Source of the DNA: Sphingomonas echinoides
GTDB taxonomy: Bacteria > Pseudomonadota > Alphaproteobacteria > Sphingomonadales > Sphingomonadaceae
Reading direction: 5' to 3'
DNA length: 64,000 nt
NCBI RefSeq assembly: GCF_029623395.1
Contig: NZ_JAPYKK010000003.1
Location: forward strand, 124,001 to 188,000
The translations under genes were made by a program, and so were the position numbers. Positions 48,266 to 59,220 of this stretch are shown piece by piece (the stretch's first letter is position 1; each line of letters begins with the position of its first letter). Below the pieces are notes generated by a model. It was not told the DNA's origin, ran no database searches, and saw only the letters and a list, made by a program, of their open reading frames with translations.

Positions 48266-50767
48266 TCAGCTGTTGGCGACGATCTGCGCCGTGGGCGTCG
48301 GTGCAAGCAGGCGCCATGGTGCCGGTCGGCCGAAGCGATAACCCTGGACGAAGCGACAGCCCAGTTCGATCAGGATGTTCATCTGCGCCTCGTTCTCGAC
48401 GCCCTCTGCGACGACCGTCTTTCCCAAACCGTGCGCAAGCCCGATGATCGCGCGAACAATCTCCTCGGCATTGTCGGATTCGTGCTCCAGCGCGGCGATG
48501 AACGACCGGTCGATCTTGAGCGTATCCACCGGGACTTGTCGCAAATGGCTGAGCGAGGCGTAGCCCGTTCCGAAGTCGTCCAGCGCGATCCGGACACCGG
48601 CATCGTGCAGCGTGTGCAGCGTACCGATCACCCCGTCGGCCGCGCGGCCCAGCATCACGCCTTCGGTCACTTCGACACACAAAGCGGCCGGCGAAACCTG
48701 GAAATGCTCGAGCCGGGCCAGAACGCGTTTCGCCGCAACCGGACCGGACAATTGCGCCGACGTGAAGTTGACGCACAGATACGGGATCTCCATCGGATTG
48801 TCGCGAAGGAGCCCGAGTGCGATGTCGAGGACATGGTCCTGTACGCGCGGGCCGATCCGTTCCTCGACCAGGATATCGCCGAACTGGCTCGGGATGAGCA
48901 AACCATGTTTGGGGTGCTGCCAGCGTAACAGGCCTTCATATCCAACGACGCGATCTTCCTGCAGGTCGACCAGCGGCTGAAGATACAGGCGGAACTCATC
49001 GCGTTGCATGGCGAGTTCGGCTTCCTGCGCAAACGCCGTGCTGACTTCGAGCAACGTGCGCAGCGCGGCGTCGTAGCGGTGGTGGCGGCTTCGGCCCAAG
49101 CGCTTGGCCTGGTACAGCGCAAGGTCGGCGTTGCGATACAGCAGGTCGGGCTCGCGCCCGTCGACCGGACAGCGTGCCGAGCCGATGCTGAGCGACAGCG
49201 CCCGCTGCTCGGTGCCATGATGCCAGATCGCGCCCTGCAACTGCATCAGGTCCGCCTCGACGAGCGCCGACCGGTCGTCGGCATCCGCGGCGACGATTGC
49301 GAATTCGTCCCCGCCGAGCCTGACCGGGATGGCGCCATGCGTTTCCGTAAGCGCAGCGAGGCGCGATGCGATGTGGCACAGCATCGCGTCGCCGACCGCA
49401 TGACCGTGTCGGTCGTTCACGTCCTTCAAATGATCGATATCGATCAGGAACAGCGTGAACGGTGCGTCGCGCCGGGTGGCCACGTGGGTTTGCAACGCAC
49501 TCTGGAACGCCGCTCGGTTGCCAAGGCCGGTCAATGGATCGGTCAGCGCGGCACTTCGCAGTTTCTCGGCCTCGATCAGCCCCCATTCGCGGCTTTGTCG
49601 CGCGAGCTCGAGCTCGTTGCACAAGGCGCGGAAGCGGTCCGACGTCGCAAGCGACAGGATGATGGCCTCGAACGCCAGCGCGGCGAACATCGCGATGTCG
49701 AGCGTATCGCCCTGCGGGAACATGCCGAGGTTGCGCAACACGCGCGCGGCAAAAATCGCGATGACCGGGCCCCAGCCGATGACATAGAACCAGACGACGC
49801 GGCTACCGCGCCGGATGGCGTACGCGATGCCCAGGAATGCCATGATCGCGCTGGCCATGACCGACAGGTTGAGCAAGCGATCCATCAGGATCGGGTGAAA
49901 CACCGCGCCGTCGGTCGCAGCGAGCAATCCGAAAAGCAGCCCGATCCCGGCGAGCCCCCGGCCTGATCGATGCAACCACCGCGGTAGCAACCGGTCTTCG
50001 ACGAGCGAAAGGAAGAACATGCCGCCGGCGGCGACGAGCAACCCGACCAGAATATAGTCGAGCGTGACCGCGCTCGGGCCGACCAGCCCGGGAATGAGGA
50101 GTCCCGCAACGTTCGACCAGGTCAAGCCATACGCCAGCGCGATCGCGATCCACGCAAGATACCATCGCTGGAACGGAAAGCGCCGACCCCGGTCGATCAT
50201 CACGTTGTACGCGAATGCAGACAGCAATGTGCCGGAAAACAGTCCCATCAGGATCAACCAGCGATCGTGCGACTGCGCTGCTTCTTCGCGTGTCGCGGCG
50301 GTTACGGACCGGACCAGCGCCAGATCGTCGATTTTCTCAAACCCCAGGTAGACGGCACGGATCTCGTTCCCCCGGGGTTCGACCGGGAACCTCAGCACGC
50401 CACCCGGCGCACCGATACCGTGCATCTCGGTCCACCGTCGGTCCAGGCGGGTCACCGTTCCGTCGTGCTTGATCGTGATGAGGGCGACGCGTTCGAACCG
50501 CGTCTGGTCGACGATCAGGCGCCATTCCCGCGGCAGACGGCCGATCGCGGGTGCATCGAGCCGAAGCCACGTCCACCGACGGGTGTCGGGGCGAACGCTC
50601 CTATCGCAGGTGTAGCGAAGACGCTCCACCTCCGCAGTGGAGGGGAGGGCTGTGTCGGTAACGGCGAAACACGTGCTCTGCAGCAACGGAACGGCCGCAA
50701 GAGCAGGGCATTCCGGCGTCAGTATCGCAACGCATAGCGCGAAAATGCGAATAACCTTGCCGAACAC
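48266..50767 (-). CDS. Membrane GGDEF-EAL protein (7TMR-DISM sensor, c-di-GMP metabolism)
   Basis: 833 residues. A signal peptide and a periplasmic DISM-type beta domain (~25-180) are followed by seven hydrophobic helices (~185-385), a GGDEF domain with intact RLGGDEF at ~483-489, and an EAL domain. In the EAL domain the name motif reads EGL (Glu611-Gly612), with DDFGTGYASLSHL, KIDRSFI and VAEGVE otherwise intact. Diguanylate cyclase activity is therefore likely; phosphodiesterase activity is possible because the key Glu remains. It integrates a periplasmic signal with c-di-GMP level. Convergent with tRNA-Pro. Confidence 0.9.
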   Translation of the reverse strand: MFGKVIRIFALCVAILTPECPALAAVPLLQSTCFAVTDTALPSTAEVERLRYTCDRSVRPDTRRWTWLRLDAPAIGRLPREWRLIVDQTRFERVALITIKHDGTVTRLDRRWTEMHGIGAPGGVLRFPVEPRGNEIRAVYLGFEKIDDLALVRSVTAATREEAAQSHDRWLILMGLFSGTLLSAFAYNVMIDRGRRFPFQRWYLAWIAIALAYGLTWSNVAGLLIPGLVGPSAVTLDYILVGLLVAAGGMFFLSLVEDRLLPRWLHRSGRGLAGIGLLFGLLAATDGAVFHPILMDRLLNLSVMASAIMAFLGIAYAIRRGSRVVWFYVIGWGPVIAIFAARVLRNLGMFPQGDTLDIAMFAALAFEAIILSLATSDRFRALCNELELARQSREWGLIEAEKLRSAALTDPLTGLGNRAAFQSALQTHVATRRDAPFTLFLIDIDHLKDVNDRHGHAVGDAMLCHIASRLAALTETHGAIPVRLGGDEFAIVAADADDRSALVEADLMQLQGAIWHHGTEQRALSLSIGSARCPVDGREPDLLYRNADLALYQAKRLGRSRHHRYDAALRTLLEVSTAFAQEAELAMQRDEFRLYLQPLVDLQEDRVVGYEGLLRWQHPKHGLLIPSQFGDILVEERIGPRVQDHVLDIALGLLRDNPMEIPYLCVNFTSAQLSGPVAAKRVLARLEHFQVSPAALCVEVTEGVMLGRAADGVIGTLHTLHDAGVRIALDDFGTGYASLSHLRQVPVDTLKIDRSFIAALEHESDNAEEIVRAIIGLAHGLGKTVVAEGVENEAQMNILIELGCRFVQGYRFGRPAPWRLLAPTPTAQIVANS

Positions 50768-51075
50768 TTCGCCCCCCTACGAACAATCCATCGACCGCTG
50801 CCATATCGGAGTGTGCGTCTGGTTAACGGCACCCCTTTTGCAAATTTGGTTTTAGCGAATTTCCCACGAAACCTGACGATGCCACCCACCGTCAGGATGA
50901 GCAACTCGTCCCCAGAAGACAAGCGTTCATGATCAATGACATGTTTCGCAAAGTTGGAACAGTTGGCGGCGCGTTCGCAATCGGCGAGCGTGGATGTTAC
51001 CCGACCGACCTACAATCCCGATGCGCGTTTTAACGGCGTTGCTCTACACCAGTACGCACAAAAGTCGTGGCCCGC
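50768..51075. other. Intergenic stretch upstream of the GGDEF-EAL gene
   Basis: 308 bases between two minus-strand genes. It holds a 7-bp inverted repeat CCTGACG (50872-50878) / CGTCAGG (50890-50896) that may end the protease transcript, and should include the promoter of the GGDEF-EAL gene to its left. Short open frames have no support. Nothing else recognised. Confidence 0.4.
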
Positions 51076-52425
51076 TCAAGGAAGCGCGCTGGAACCGGAC
51101 CGATCGTTGGACCGAGATGATGAGGTCACTGGGGCCGGCAACGGGGATCGAAGGATCGTCCATCCGTCCGGAAGATAGTCGGCGGACATGTAGAAATAGA
51201 AAGCGCATGATCCGTCAGGACGGTAGCTTGCGCCTTTGAGGATCCCGAGCGCGGTCGTGCCGGTGAACACCGGGGCGCCGCTATCGCCACCCTTGCAGGT
51301 CGGTCCGGAAACGGCGACCCACGTTGGCAAGCACGCACCGCCGCACAGGTCGCCCGCGGGGGCGAAATCCGTAAACTGGACGACCGCGCAACTATACCCG
51401 GTCCGCTCGCCGCGATGGCACACGAAATCCCCTGCGCGCGTGCCGGCGCGGCTGCGCTGGCCGGTGACCGGACGGACGCGCGTCTTGGCGGTGTCGGCAA
51501 AGAAGGTCGGTGCCAGGGGTTCGGGGGACAGGTTGATCTGGACGTCGCGGTACCCCCAGCCCCATTGTGCGACGAACGGCAGAGGCACCAGCGCACCGGC
51601 GCGGTCGCGGTAGCTCAATTCGTCGACACAATGCGCCGCCGTCGCGATTGCCGAGCGTGTACCGTCGGTCACCGCAAACCCTGTGGTGCAGAGATACCGT
51701 TTGCCGTCCCCCGGATTGACGCCCTCGACCCGGGCGCCGCCTTCGACCGCGAGATTGACGTCGACATGGTCGACCGCACGAACCTGGACCGGGACACCCG
51801 CGATTGCTTCGATCCTCTGCCGGATCGCTTCGGTTCCGTCGCGCGCGTCGCGGTTGCCGATCGTCAGGACCAGTTCGCCGGTGCGCGGGTCGAGCCCCAT
51901 TCCGGGCGGGGTGCGCAACGCCGCGCGGATCGCGGCCTGGTGATTGGTCATCGCCCAGATCACTTGGTCACGCGTCACGGGTGCGCCGGTGCGGAAGATG
52001 ATCGGAACCGAAGAAACGCCGACGGTGACGCGGCGTTCGGCGACCGGTTCTGTCCCGGTGAGATAGACGGAGATCCGATACGTCGGGCTATGGTCTATCG
52101 CGATCCCGGCGAGCCGGTCTCGATACCGGTCGGCAATCGCGTCGGTCGCTGCGACGCTCGCTTCCTGCAGGATCAGACGCCGACGCGCTTCCTCGATCGA
52201 GACCGCAAAGTGCCGGGCATATTCCCGCGCATCGTCGGTGAGGGCCTGGTCGGTCGTTTCGAGGATCGGCGCGGGGAGAGCCGTTGCGTCGACGGGCGCG
52301 GTCCGCACCGGATCGACCGGGAGGATCCGGACGATCGGTGGTGGTGCGGGGGGTGCCAGCGTTTGCGCCATCGCGGGCGAAACCTGGAGAAGAAGTAACG
52401 CTCCGACGAGCTGGACGATACGCAC
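51076..52425 (-). CDS. Secreted chymotrypsin-fold (S1) serine protease with N-terminal pro-region
   Basis: 449 residues with a signal peptide (cleavage after SPAMA, residue ~20). Residues ~60-235 form a pro-region-like part (an Ala/Arg-rich helix, then a segment resembling streptogrisin propeptides). The protease domain holds His265 (TAAHC), probable Asp294 (GYRDVQ) and Ser382 (GGDSGAP), plus eight cysteines (246, 266, 336, 346, 361, 365, 377, 407) that could form disulfides. It should act in the periplasm or outside the cell. GTG start. Upstream neighbour is ald on the same strand, 41 bases away. Confidence 0.82.
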   Translation of the reverse strand: MRIVQLVGALLLLQVSPAMAQTLAPPAPPPIVRILPVDPVRTAPVDATALPAPILETTDQALTDDAREYARHFAVSIEEARRRLILQEASVAATDAIADRYRDRLAGIAIDHSPTYRISVYLTGTEPVAERRVTVGVSSVPIIFRTGAPVTRDQVIWAMTNHQAAIRAALRTPPGMGLDPRTGELVLTIGNRDARDGTEAIRQRIEAIAGVPVQVRAVDHVDVNLAVEGGARVEGVNPGDGKRYLCTTGFAVTDGTRSAIATAAHCVDELSYRDRAGALVPLPFVAQWGWGYRDVQINLSPEPLAPTFFADTAKTRVRPVTGQRSRAGTRAGDFVCHRGERTGYSCAVVQFTDFAPAGDLCGGACLPTWVAVSGPTCKGGDSGAPVFTGTTALGILKGASYRPDGSCAFYFYMSADYLPDGWTILRSPLPAPVTSSSRSNDRSGSSALP

Positions 52426-52466
52426 GAGACGATCGTACCAGCTTCGCCGGAGCAGCGCGAGGCCGC

Positions 52467-53573
<1,107 letters not shown>

Positions 53574-53703
53574 GAAACTCTCCATTTTCGTTGGCGGCAG
53601 AATACACCAGCCGAGCCGGAAAGTGCTTGCAAAGTCCGCGCGCGTCGGCCCTCCAACAGGACGATATTGCGTTGGATGCCGGTTTCGCGCACGGAATAGC
53701 CGT

Positions 53704-54144
53704 ATGGATGCTATCGACGTCAAGATCATCGCGGAACTGGGGTCGGAGTCGGGCTTGACCAGCGAAGATCTCGGCGCCCGCGTCGGCCTGTCGCCGTCCG
53801 CCGCGCATCGCAGGGTCAAGGCGCTCGAACAGCAAGGCATGATTCTGGGCTATCGTGCCCGTTTGTCCCCTGCGGCGCGGGGCAACCCGTCGACCGTTTT
53901 CGTATCGGTCACGCTGACCGATCAGCGGCAGGCGACGATGCTGGCGTTCGAGCAAGCGCTTTCCCGCACCGCACAGGTCAGCGAGGCGCATCTGATGAGT
54001 GGTGAATCGGATTATCTGCTCAAGGTTCTGGTGCGCGAGGACGACAGCTACGAACGCATCCATCGCGAGGTGCTTTCGGTGCTTCCCGGCGTCCACCGTC
54101 TGGTGACTCAGTTCACGATCCGCACGCTTGCGACCGAGGCGTAA
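53704..54144 (+). CDS. Lrp/AsnC family regulator, probably of ald (AldR type)
   Basis: 146 residues: HTH (IDVKIIAELGSESGLTSEDLGARVGLSPSAAHRRVKALEQQG) and RAM domain (STVFVSVTLTDQRQ, SEAHLMSGESDYLLKVLV). Its position back-to-back with ald suggests it is the alanine-responding regulator AldR; this is inference from context. ATG 53704 starts the conserved MDAIDVKI; the longer frame upstream overlaps ald and is a shadow. Confidence 0.87.
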   Translation: MDAIDVKIIAELGSESGLTSEDLGARVGLSPSAAHRRVKALEQQGMILGYRARLSPAARGNPSTVFVSVTLTDQRQATMLAFEQALSRTAQVSEAHLMSGESDYLLKVLVREDDSYERIHREVLSVLPGVHRLVTQFTIRTLATEA

Positions 54145-54289
54145 GGGTGGTCCCGCTTGCGGACATCCTGGCGGGGCGGCGCGTTGCGGGGGGACGGGGC
54201 GCGTGCTATTGCGCCGCACCATCGAGGCGCTGGCAACCTGCGGTCGATCCGACCTACTTGTTTGAAATCGGCTTGAGATCCAGAATATT

Positions 54290-56221
54290 GTGAGAACTGT
54301 GGACGCATCCGCAACTGACCTGACGACCGTAGGCGACCCCGCCACGATCGAGCCGGAACATCGCAAGAATGGGCTGCTTCGCCTGGCCGTCGGCGCGGTC
54401 GGAGTCGTGTTCGGCGACATCGGCACGAGCCCGATCTACGCGTTTCGAGAAACCTTCGCCGGGCATCACCGCCTTGCCGTCGATGCGCTGCACATCATGG
54501 GCGTGGTCAGCCTGATCTTCTGGTCGATGATGATCGTGGTGACGTTCAAATACGTCGCGATCCTGATGCGGGCGGACAATAAGGGCGAGGGCGGCAGTCT
54601 TGCCTTGCTCGCGCTGGTCAACGGACGGACGACGACGCGGCGCTGGTCGCGCGGGATCATCCTGCTCGGCGTGTTCGCGACCGCCTTATTCTACGGCGAC
54701 AGCATGATCACGCCGGCGGTGTCGGTACTGTCTGCGGTCGAGGGGCTCAAGGTCGCTGCGCCGGGCTTGTCGCAATTCGTGCTGCCGATCGCGATGGCGA
54801 TCGTGATCGCACTGTTTTCGATCCAGCGGAGTGGCACTGCGCGCGTCAGCCTGTTCTTTGGACCCGTGATGATCGTGTATTTTGCGGTCATCGCCGCGCT
54901 CGGCGTGTTGAGCATCGTCGAGACGCCCCAAATCCTGTGGGCACTCTCGCCGCATTACGCGTTCGAGTTCTTCGCATCGGACCCGCTTCCGGCGTTTCTC
55001 GCACTGGGATCGGTCGTCTTGGCCGTGACGGGCGCAGAGGCGCTGTATTCCGACATGGGGCATTTCGGGCGCAACCCGATCCGCGTGTCGTGGCTGTGCA
55101 TCGTCCTGCCCGCGCTGATGCTCAACTACATGGGGCAGGGCGCGTTGCTCTCGCGGATCGGCATGCCTGCACTCGAGAGTCCGTTCTACATGCTCGCGAC
55201 CGAGCATTTCCGCCTCCCCCTGGTGTTGCTGTCGATCGCGGCCGCGGTGATCGCGTCGCAGGCGGTGATCTCCGGCGCGTTCTCGGTGACGCATCAGGCG
55301 ATCCAGCTCGGCTTCATCCCGCGGCTCCGGATTGAGCACACCAGTGCCGCGACGGTCGGCCAGATCTATCTGCCGTTGATCAACTGGATCCTCGGCACGA
55401 TGGTGCTGCTGCTGCTGGTGTTCTTCCGGACGTCGTCGAACCTGACGTCCGCGTACGGGATCGCCGTCACCGGTGCGATGCTGATCGATACGTGTCTGCT
55501 GTCGATCGTCTTGTTCCGCTTGTGGAACTGGTCCCGTCTGCTCGCCATCCCGCTGCTGGGGATCTTCTTCCTGGTCGACGGGGCCTATTTCACAGCGAAC
55601 CTCACCAAGGTTTCCTCGGGCGGCTGGTTCCCGCTGCTCGTGGGGTTCTTCATCTTCGTGGTGCTGACGACCTGGTCGAAGGGGCGGCAGTTGATGATCG
55701 ACCGGATGCGCGAATCGGCCATGCCGATCAAGGTGTTCATCCAGTCCGCAGCGACGTCGGCAACGCGCGTGCCGGGTACCGCGGTGTTCATGACCTCATC
55801 GCCCGAAGGCGTTCCGCATGCGCTGCTCCACAACCTCAAGCACAATAAGGTGCTGCACGAGCGGATCATCCTGCTCACGGTCAAGATCGCGGACGAACCG
55901 TACATTCCCGAAGGGCAGCGCTGCTCGATCGACGACCTGGGTCTCGGCTTCCACCGGATGATCCTGCGGTACGGCTTCGTCGAGGAGCCTGACGTGCCGA
56001 ATGCGCTCGCCAACGTGCACCGCTGTGGCGCGGAGTTCCGCATGATCGACACCAGCTTCTTCCTGGCCCGCCAGACGTTGTTGCCGTCGTCGCGTCCGGG
56101 GATGATGATCTGGCGCGAGAAGCTGTTCGCGTGGATGCTGCGCAATGCGGAAAGCGCGATGGAGTTCTTCCGCTTGCCGACCAATCGCGTGGTCGAACTC
56201 GGCAGTCAGCTGGAGATTTGA
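54290..56221 (+). CDS. kup: Low-affinity potassium transporter Kup
   Basis: 643 residues, about twelve membrane helices plus a cytosolic C-terminal domain. The hallmark [19 protein letters not shown] near residue 40, [14 protein letters not shown] and [20 protein letters not shown] are intact. It takes up K+ (probably with H+). GTG 54290 is the start used here; an in-frame GTG at 54299 is also possible. The final codon overlaps the next gene (TTGA). Confidence 0.95.
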   Translation: MRTVDASATDLTTVGDPATIEPEHRKNGLLRLAVGAVGVVFGDIGTSPIYAFRETFAGHHRLAVDALHIMGVVSLIFWSMMIVVTFKYVAILMRADNKGEGGSLALLALVNGRTTTRRWSRGIILLGVFATALFYGDSMITPAVSVLSAVEGLKVAAPGLSQFVLPIAMAIVIALFSIQRSGTARVSLFFGPVMIVYFAVIAALGVLSIVETPQILWALSPHYAFEFFASDPLPAFLALGSVVLAVTGAEALYSDMGHFGRNPIRVSWLCIVLPALMLNYMGQGALLSRIGMPALESPFYMLATEHFRLPLVLLSIAAAVIASQAVISGAFSVTHQAIQLGFIPRLRIEHTSAATVGQIYLPLINWILGTMVLLLLVFFRTSSNLTSAYGIAVTGAMLIDTCLLSIVLFRLWNWSRLLAIPLLGIFFLVDGAYFTANLTKVSSGGWFPLLVGFFIFVVLTTWSKGRQLMIDRMRESAMPIKVFIQSAATSATRVPGTAVFMTSSPEGVPHALLHNLKHNKVLHERIILLTVKIADEPYIPEGQRCSIDDLGLGFHRMILRYGFVEEPDVPNALANVHRCGAEFRMIDTSFFLARQTLLPSSRPGMMIWREKLFAWMLRNAESAMEFFRLPTNRVVELGSQLEI

Positions 56222-56739
56222 CCGTCGACGCCCCCCCTGGCGCCCCGATCATCGTGACGGCGCTGTTCGGCCCTGCGGACACCGCGTTCTTCGACGATCT
56301 GCGCCGCACGCACTTTCCGCCCGAGCGGAACCAGCTCGCCGCGCACCTCACCATGTTCCACCACCTCGCACCGAGCCTGGAGCGGGAGTTGAAGCAGCGC
56401 CTGACCGCCGAGACGCGCGGTGTCCCAGCGCCGGTCGCGCGGATCTCCGGGCTGCTGTCGCTGGGGCGCGGTGTGGCGTTCCGAATCGCCTGTCCTGAAC
56501 TGGAAGAGATTCGGGCCAGCTTGGCCGAAGCGTTCGAGACGGTCCTGACGCCGCAGGATCGGGCGGGCTGGCGTCCGCACGTCACCATCCAGAACAAGGT
56601 CGAACCGGCTGTCGCGAAGACGCTAAAGACGACATTGGAGGCCGATTTCCGCCCGCGCGACGTCCGGATCGTCGGTCTGGCGAGCTGGTGGTATCGCGGC
56701 GGACCGTGGGAACCGCTGTCTCGTCACATATTTGCGTAA
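56218..56739 (+). CDS. 2'-5' RNA ligase family (2H phosphoesterase) protein
   Basis: 173 residues. The two H-x-T motifs that define the 2H superfamily are present: AAHLTMF near residue 44 and RPHVTIQ near 122. Members hydrolyse or ligate 2'-5' or cyclic phosphates in RNA; the natural substrate is not visible. It begins with TTG 56218, overlapping the kup stop, and GGAG five bases upstream supports this start, so it is translationally coupled to kup. The longer open frame into kup is rejected. Confidence 0.83.
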   Translation: MTVDAPPGAPIIVTALFGPADTAFFDDLRRTHFPPERNQLAAHLTMFHHLAPSLERELKQRLTAETRGVPAPVARISGLLSLGRGVAFRIACPELEEIRASLAEAFETVLTPQDRAGWRPHVTIQNKVEPAVAKTLKTTLEADFRPRDVRIVGLASWWYRGGPWEPLSRHIFA

Positions 56740-56746
56740 AAGGCGG

Positions 56747-56776
56747 TTGACCGCGCAACGGTCCCGCACCTATAGC
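56747..56776 (+). promoter_or_regulatory. Promoter of the tRNA-Met gene
   Basis: TTGACC at 56747-56752 and TATAGC at 56771-56776 with an 18-base spacer, 21 bases before the first tRNA base. This is the strongest promoter-like element seen in the window. Confidence 0.7.
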
Positions 56777-56797
56777 GCCGCTTCTTCGATACGGCTT

Positions 56798-56874
56798 GGC
56801 GGAGTAGCTCAGCTGGTTAGAGCACGGGAATCATAATCCTGGGGTCGGGGGTTCAAGTCCCTCCTCCGCTACCA
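56798..56874 (+). tRNA. tRNA-Met (CAT), elongator type
   Basis: 77-base cloverleaf with CCA: acceptor GGCGGAG/CTCCGCT, anticodon loop ATCATAA, T-loop TTCAAGT. The sequence follows the elongator tRNA-Met consensus of Alphaproteobacteria and lacks the unpaired first base of initiators. Confidence 0.93.
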
Positions 56875-56940
56875 AATCGGTAGCGTCGCCGTATCGAAGT
56901 GCTAAGCGTGCGCTCCCAAACAGACATAGGGAGCTGGAAC

Positions 56941-57324
56941 GTGTTCAGTCATATCATGGTCGGGTCGAACGATACCGACGCATCGCGCGCTTTCTACGAC
57001 GCGACTTTGCAAGCGCTGGGCGGCAAGGCCGGGATGGTCGATCCGTCGGGTCGTGTCGTGTACATGCACGACGGCAGCCTGTTCATCGTTACCAAGCCGA
57101 TCGACGGCGCTCCGGCGTGCCATGCCAATGGCGGGACGATCGGTTTCGCAGCCAATTCGCCAGAGGCGGCGGACGCCTGGCATGCCGCCGGGCTCGCCAG
57201 CGGCGGGACGGCGTGCGAAAATCCTCCCGGGGTCCGTGAAGGCTCGTTCGGCAAGCTGTATCTCGCATATCTGCGCGATCCTGCCGGCAACAAGCTGTGC
57301 GCGCTGTACCGGATGCCCGCCTGA
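56941..57324 (+). CDS. VOC (glyoxalase/bleomycin-resistance) superfamily protein
   Basis: 127 residues. Paired beta-alpha-beta-beta-beta units: MFSHIMVGSNDTDASRAFYDATLQALG, then TIGFAANSPEAADAWHAAGLASGG and LYLAYLRDPAGNKLCALYRMP. Conserved metal His near the start (SHIMVG). Members are metal-dependent dioxygenases, isomerases or binding proteins; the role here is not known. GTG 56941 has GGGAG about eight bases upstream. Confidence 0.88.
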   Translation: MFSHIMVGSNDTDASRAFYDATLQALGGKAGMVDPSGRVVYMHDGSLFIVTKPIDGAPACHANGGTIGFAANSPEAADAWHAAGLASGGTACENPPGVREGSFGKLYLAYLRDPAGNKLCALYRMPA

Positions 57325-57332
57325 ACCCCGTA

Positions 57333-57365
57333 GCGCGCCGCTCAAGCCCTTGCTTGACGGCGCGC
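57333..57365. repeat. Long interrupted hairpin between the VOC gene and trxB
   Basis: Left arm GCGCGCCG (57333-57340), a one-base bulge, TCAAGC (57342-57347), loop CCTT, then GCTTGA and CGGCGCGC (57352-57365): 14 pairs in all. It begins 9 bases after the VOC stop and its right arm covers a TTGACG (57354-57359) that looks like a -35 element of trxB. No T-run follows. Confidence 0.6.
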
Positions 57366-57426
57366 GCCACCCATGTTGTCAGCCGGCCCGCTACGCCCCT
57401 GAAGGCGGCGGGCCGACAGGACGAAA

Positions 57427-58398
57427 GTGATCATGACCACCTATACCACGCGCATGTTGATCCTCGGTTCGGGCCCGGCTGGGCTGTCCGCTGCCATTTA
57501 TGGCGCGCGCGCCGGGATGAAGCCGATTCTCGTCCAAGGCATCCAGCCCGGCGGGCAGTTGATGACGACGACCGACGTCGAGAATTATCCCGGCTTTGCG
57601 GACGTCATCCAAGGCCCGTGGTTGATGGAGCAGATGCAGAAGCAGGCCGAGCATGTCGGTACGCAGTTGATGTACGATACCGTGGTCGAGGTCGACCTGA
57701 CCCAGCGTCCGTTCCGCCTGATCGGTGACGGCGGCGACGTGTACGAGGGCGACGTGCTCGTCATCGCGACCGGCGCGCAAGCGAAGTGGCTCGGGCTCGA
57801 CAGCGAGGACGCGCTGAAGGGCAAGGGCGTCAGCGCGTGCGCGACCTGTGACGGCTTCTTCTATCGCGGCAAGAAGGTCGCGGTGATCGGCGGCGGCAAC
57901 ACCGCGGTCGAGGAAGCGCTGTACCTGACCAATCATTCCCCCGACGTGACGTTGATCCATCGTCGCGATTCGCTTCGGGCCGAACGCATTCTCCAGGAGC
58001 GCCTGTTCGCGCACAAGGGCGTGACGGTCCTGTGGAACAAGGAAGTCGACCAGTTCGTCGACGGCGGCGGGACGGCCGGGCTCGTCGCGATCGACCTGAT
58101 CGACACGGTCACTGGCGAGAAATCGCGGCTCGATACCGAAGGTGGCTTCGTGGCGATCGGTCATCACCCGGCGACCGAGCTGTTCCGCGGGCATCTCAAG
58201 CTGGACGAAGACCATTATATCTGGACCGAGACGGGGTCGACGCGAACGAACGTGCCCGGCGTGTTCGCGTGCGGCGACGTGATGGACAAGGTCTATCGGC
58301 AGGCGGTCACGGCGGCGGGGACGGGCTGCATGGCCGCGCTGGATGCCGAGCGGTTCCTGGCCGAGATGGAATTCGAACTGGCCGAGGCTGCCGAATAG
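57427..58398 (+). CDS. trxB: Thioredoxin-disulfide reductase
   Basis: 323 residues from GTG 57427 (321 from ATG 57433, AGGA 11 bases upstream). FAD site ILGSGPAGLSAAIYGARAG, redox-active CATC at ~138-141 (GTG numbering), NADPH site VIGGGNTAVEEAL and the C-terminal GVFACGDV. It keeps thioredoxin reduced with NADPH. Convergent with the exosortase-associated hydrolase gene, 27 bases apart. Confidence 0.97.
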   Translation: MIMTTYTTRMLILGSGPAGLSAAIYGARAGMKPILVQGIQPGGQLMTTTDVENYPGFADVIQGPWLMEQMQKQAEHVGTQLMYDTVVEVDLTQRPFRLIGDGGDVYEGDVLVIATGAQAKWLGLDSEDALKGKGVSACATCDGFFYRGKKVAVIGGGNTAVEEALYLTNHSPDVTLIHRRDSLRAERILQERLFAHKGVTVLWNKEVDQFVDGGGTAGLVAIDLIDTVTGEKSRLDTEGGFVAIGHHPATELFRGHLKLDEDHYIWTETGSTRTNVPGVFACGDVMDKVYRQAVTAAGTGCMAALDAERFLAEMEFELAEAAE

Positions 58399-58425
58399 CA
58401 CCGCAACCGGTGGCTGGAACGCCGG

Positions 58426-59220
58426 TCAGTCGCGCAGGATCGCGGCGAGGATCTGGCGTTCCAGCCACGCCGCGTCCGCCCCGCCGGCAAAGCTGTGGCT
58501 GGCGGTGTCGCAGACGTGCACTGGCACATGATCCCGCGTGGCATGGTCGCATGCGTCCCAAGCGTCTTGAAATGCGATGGCCGTGGCATCGTGCCGGGCG
58601 AGCAGGATCGTGGTTGCCGCCGCATTTCTGTTGATCGCCTCGATGCATTGGACGCCAAGGCTGTCGGGTAGGTGTGGGCGCGTTTGAACCAGCTTTCGCA
58701 AGCCGCGAGAAAGCTTGACGAGATTCACGCCACCGCGGGCGAGGCGGAGCCATTCGCGTGAGTCGCGCAGTTTGGTGCGGTACCGTGCCCGGATCGCGGC
58801 TGCGGGCGGTAACGTATCGGTTTGTTCGATGACCCATGGATTGGCGAGGATCAGGCGATCCACGCCGGCGTCGGCGCCATACAGCGCCAGCGCCGTTGCG
58901 GCATCGCAATTCCCGAACGCGATCAGTCGATCGATCCGGGCGACCTCGCGAAACCATGTCGCCGCAGCCGCAATGTCCGGTCCGGAGGAACGAGAGCCGC
59001 GATTCTCTCCGGTCGAATCACCAATCCCGCGCCGATCGAACCGGAACACCGGGATCCCCTGAAGCGCCAGCCGCTGGGCAAGGAGCGCCATGCCGCGATG
59101 GGCGCCGATCCGTATTTCGTTTCCGCCGGAGACGATCAGCAGGCCGGTCGTGCCGTGCGAACCGTCCAGCGTTCCGAACAGTGTTTCCCCCGCACAAGGA
59201 AATGCGGTTACCGTTCGCAT
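58426..59220 (-). CDS. Exosortase A system-associated hydrolase 1 (alpha/beta fold)
   Basis: 264 residues. Alpha/beta hydrolase layout: LLIVSGGNEIRIGAHRG, FRFDRRGIGDSTGENRG, then nucleophile elbow GNCDAA with Cys105 where serine is usual, and a late His (DTASHSFAG). The sequence fits the family found only beside exosortase-A/PEP-CTERM exopolysaccharide genes, and the neighbours (hydrolase 2, ACP, ligase, decarboxylase) confirm the setting. Enzyme activity unknown; perhaps acyl or peptidyl cleavage linked to glycan modification. Start overlaps the upstream hydrolase gene by 13 bases. Confidence 0.83.
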   Translation of the reverse strand: MRTVTAFPCAGETLFGTLDGSHGTTGLLIVSGGNEIRIGAHRGMALLAQRLALQGIPVFRFDRRGIGDSTGENRGSRSSGPDIAAAATWFREVARIDRLIAFGNCDAATALALYGADAGVDRLILANPWVIEQTDTLPPAAAIRARYRTKLRDSREWLRLARGGVNLVKLSRGLRKLVQTRPHLPDSLGVQCIEAINRNAAATTILLARHDATAIAFQDAWDACDHATRDHVPVHVCDTASHSFAGGADAAWLERQILAAILRD

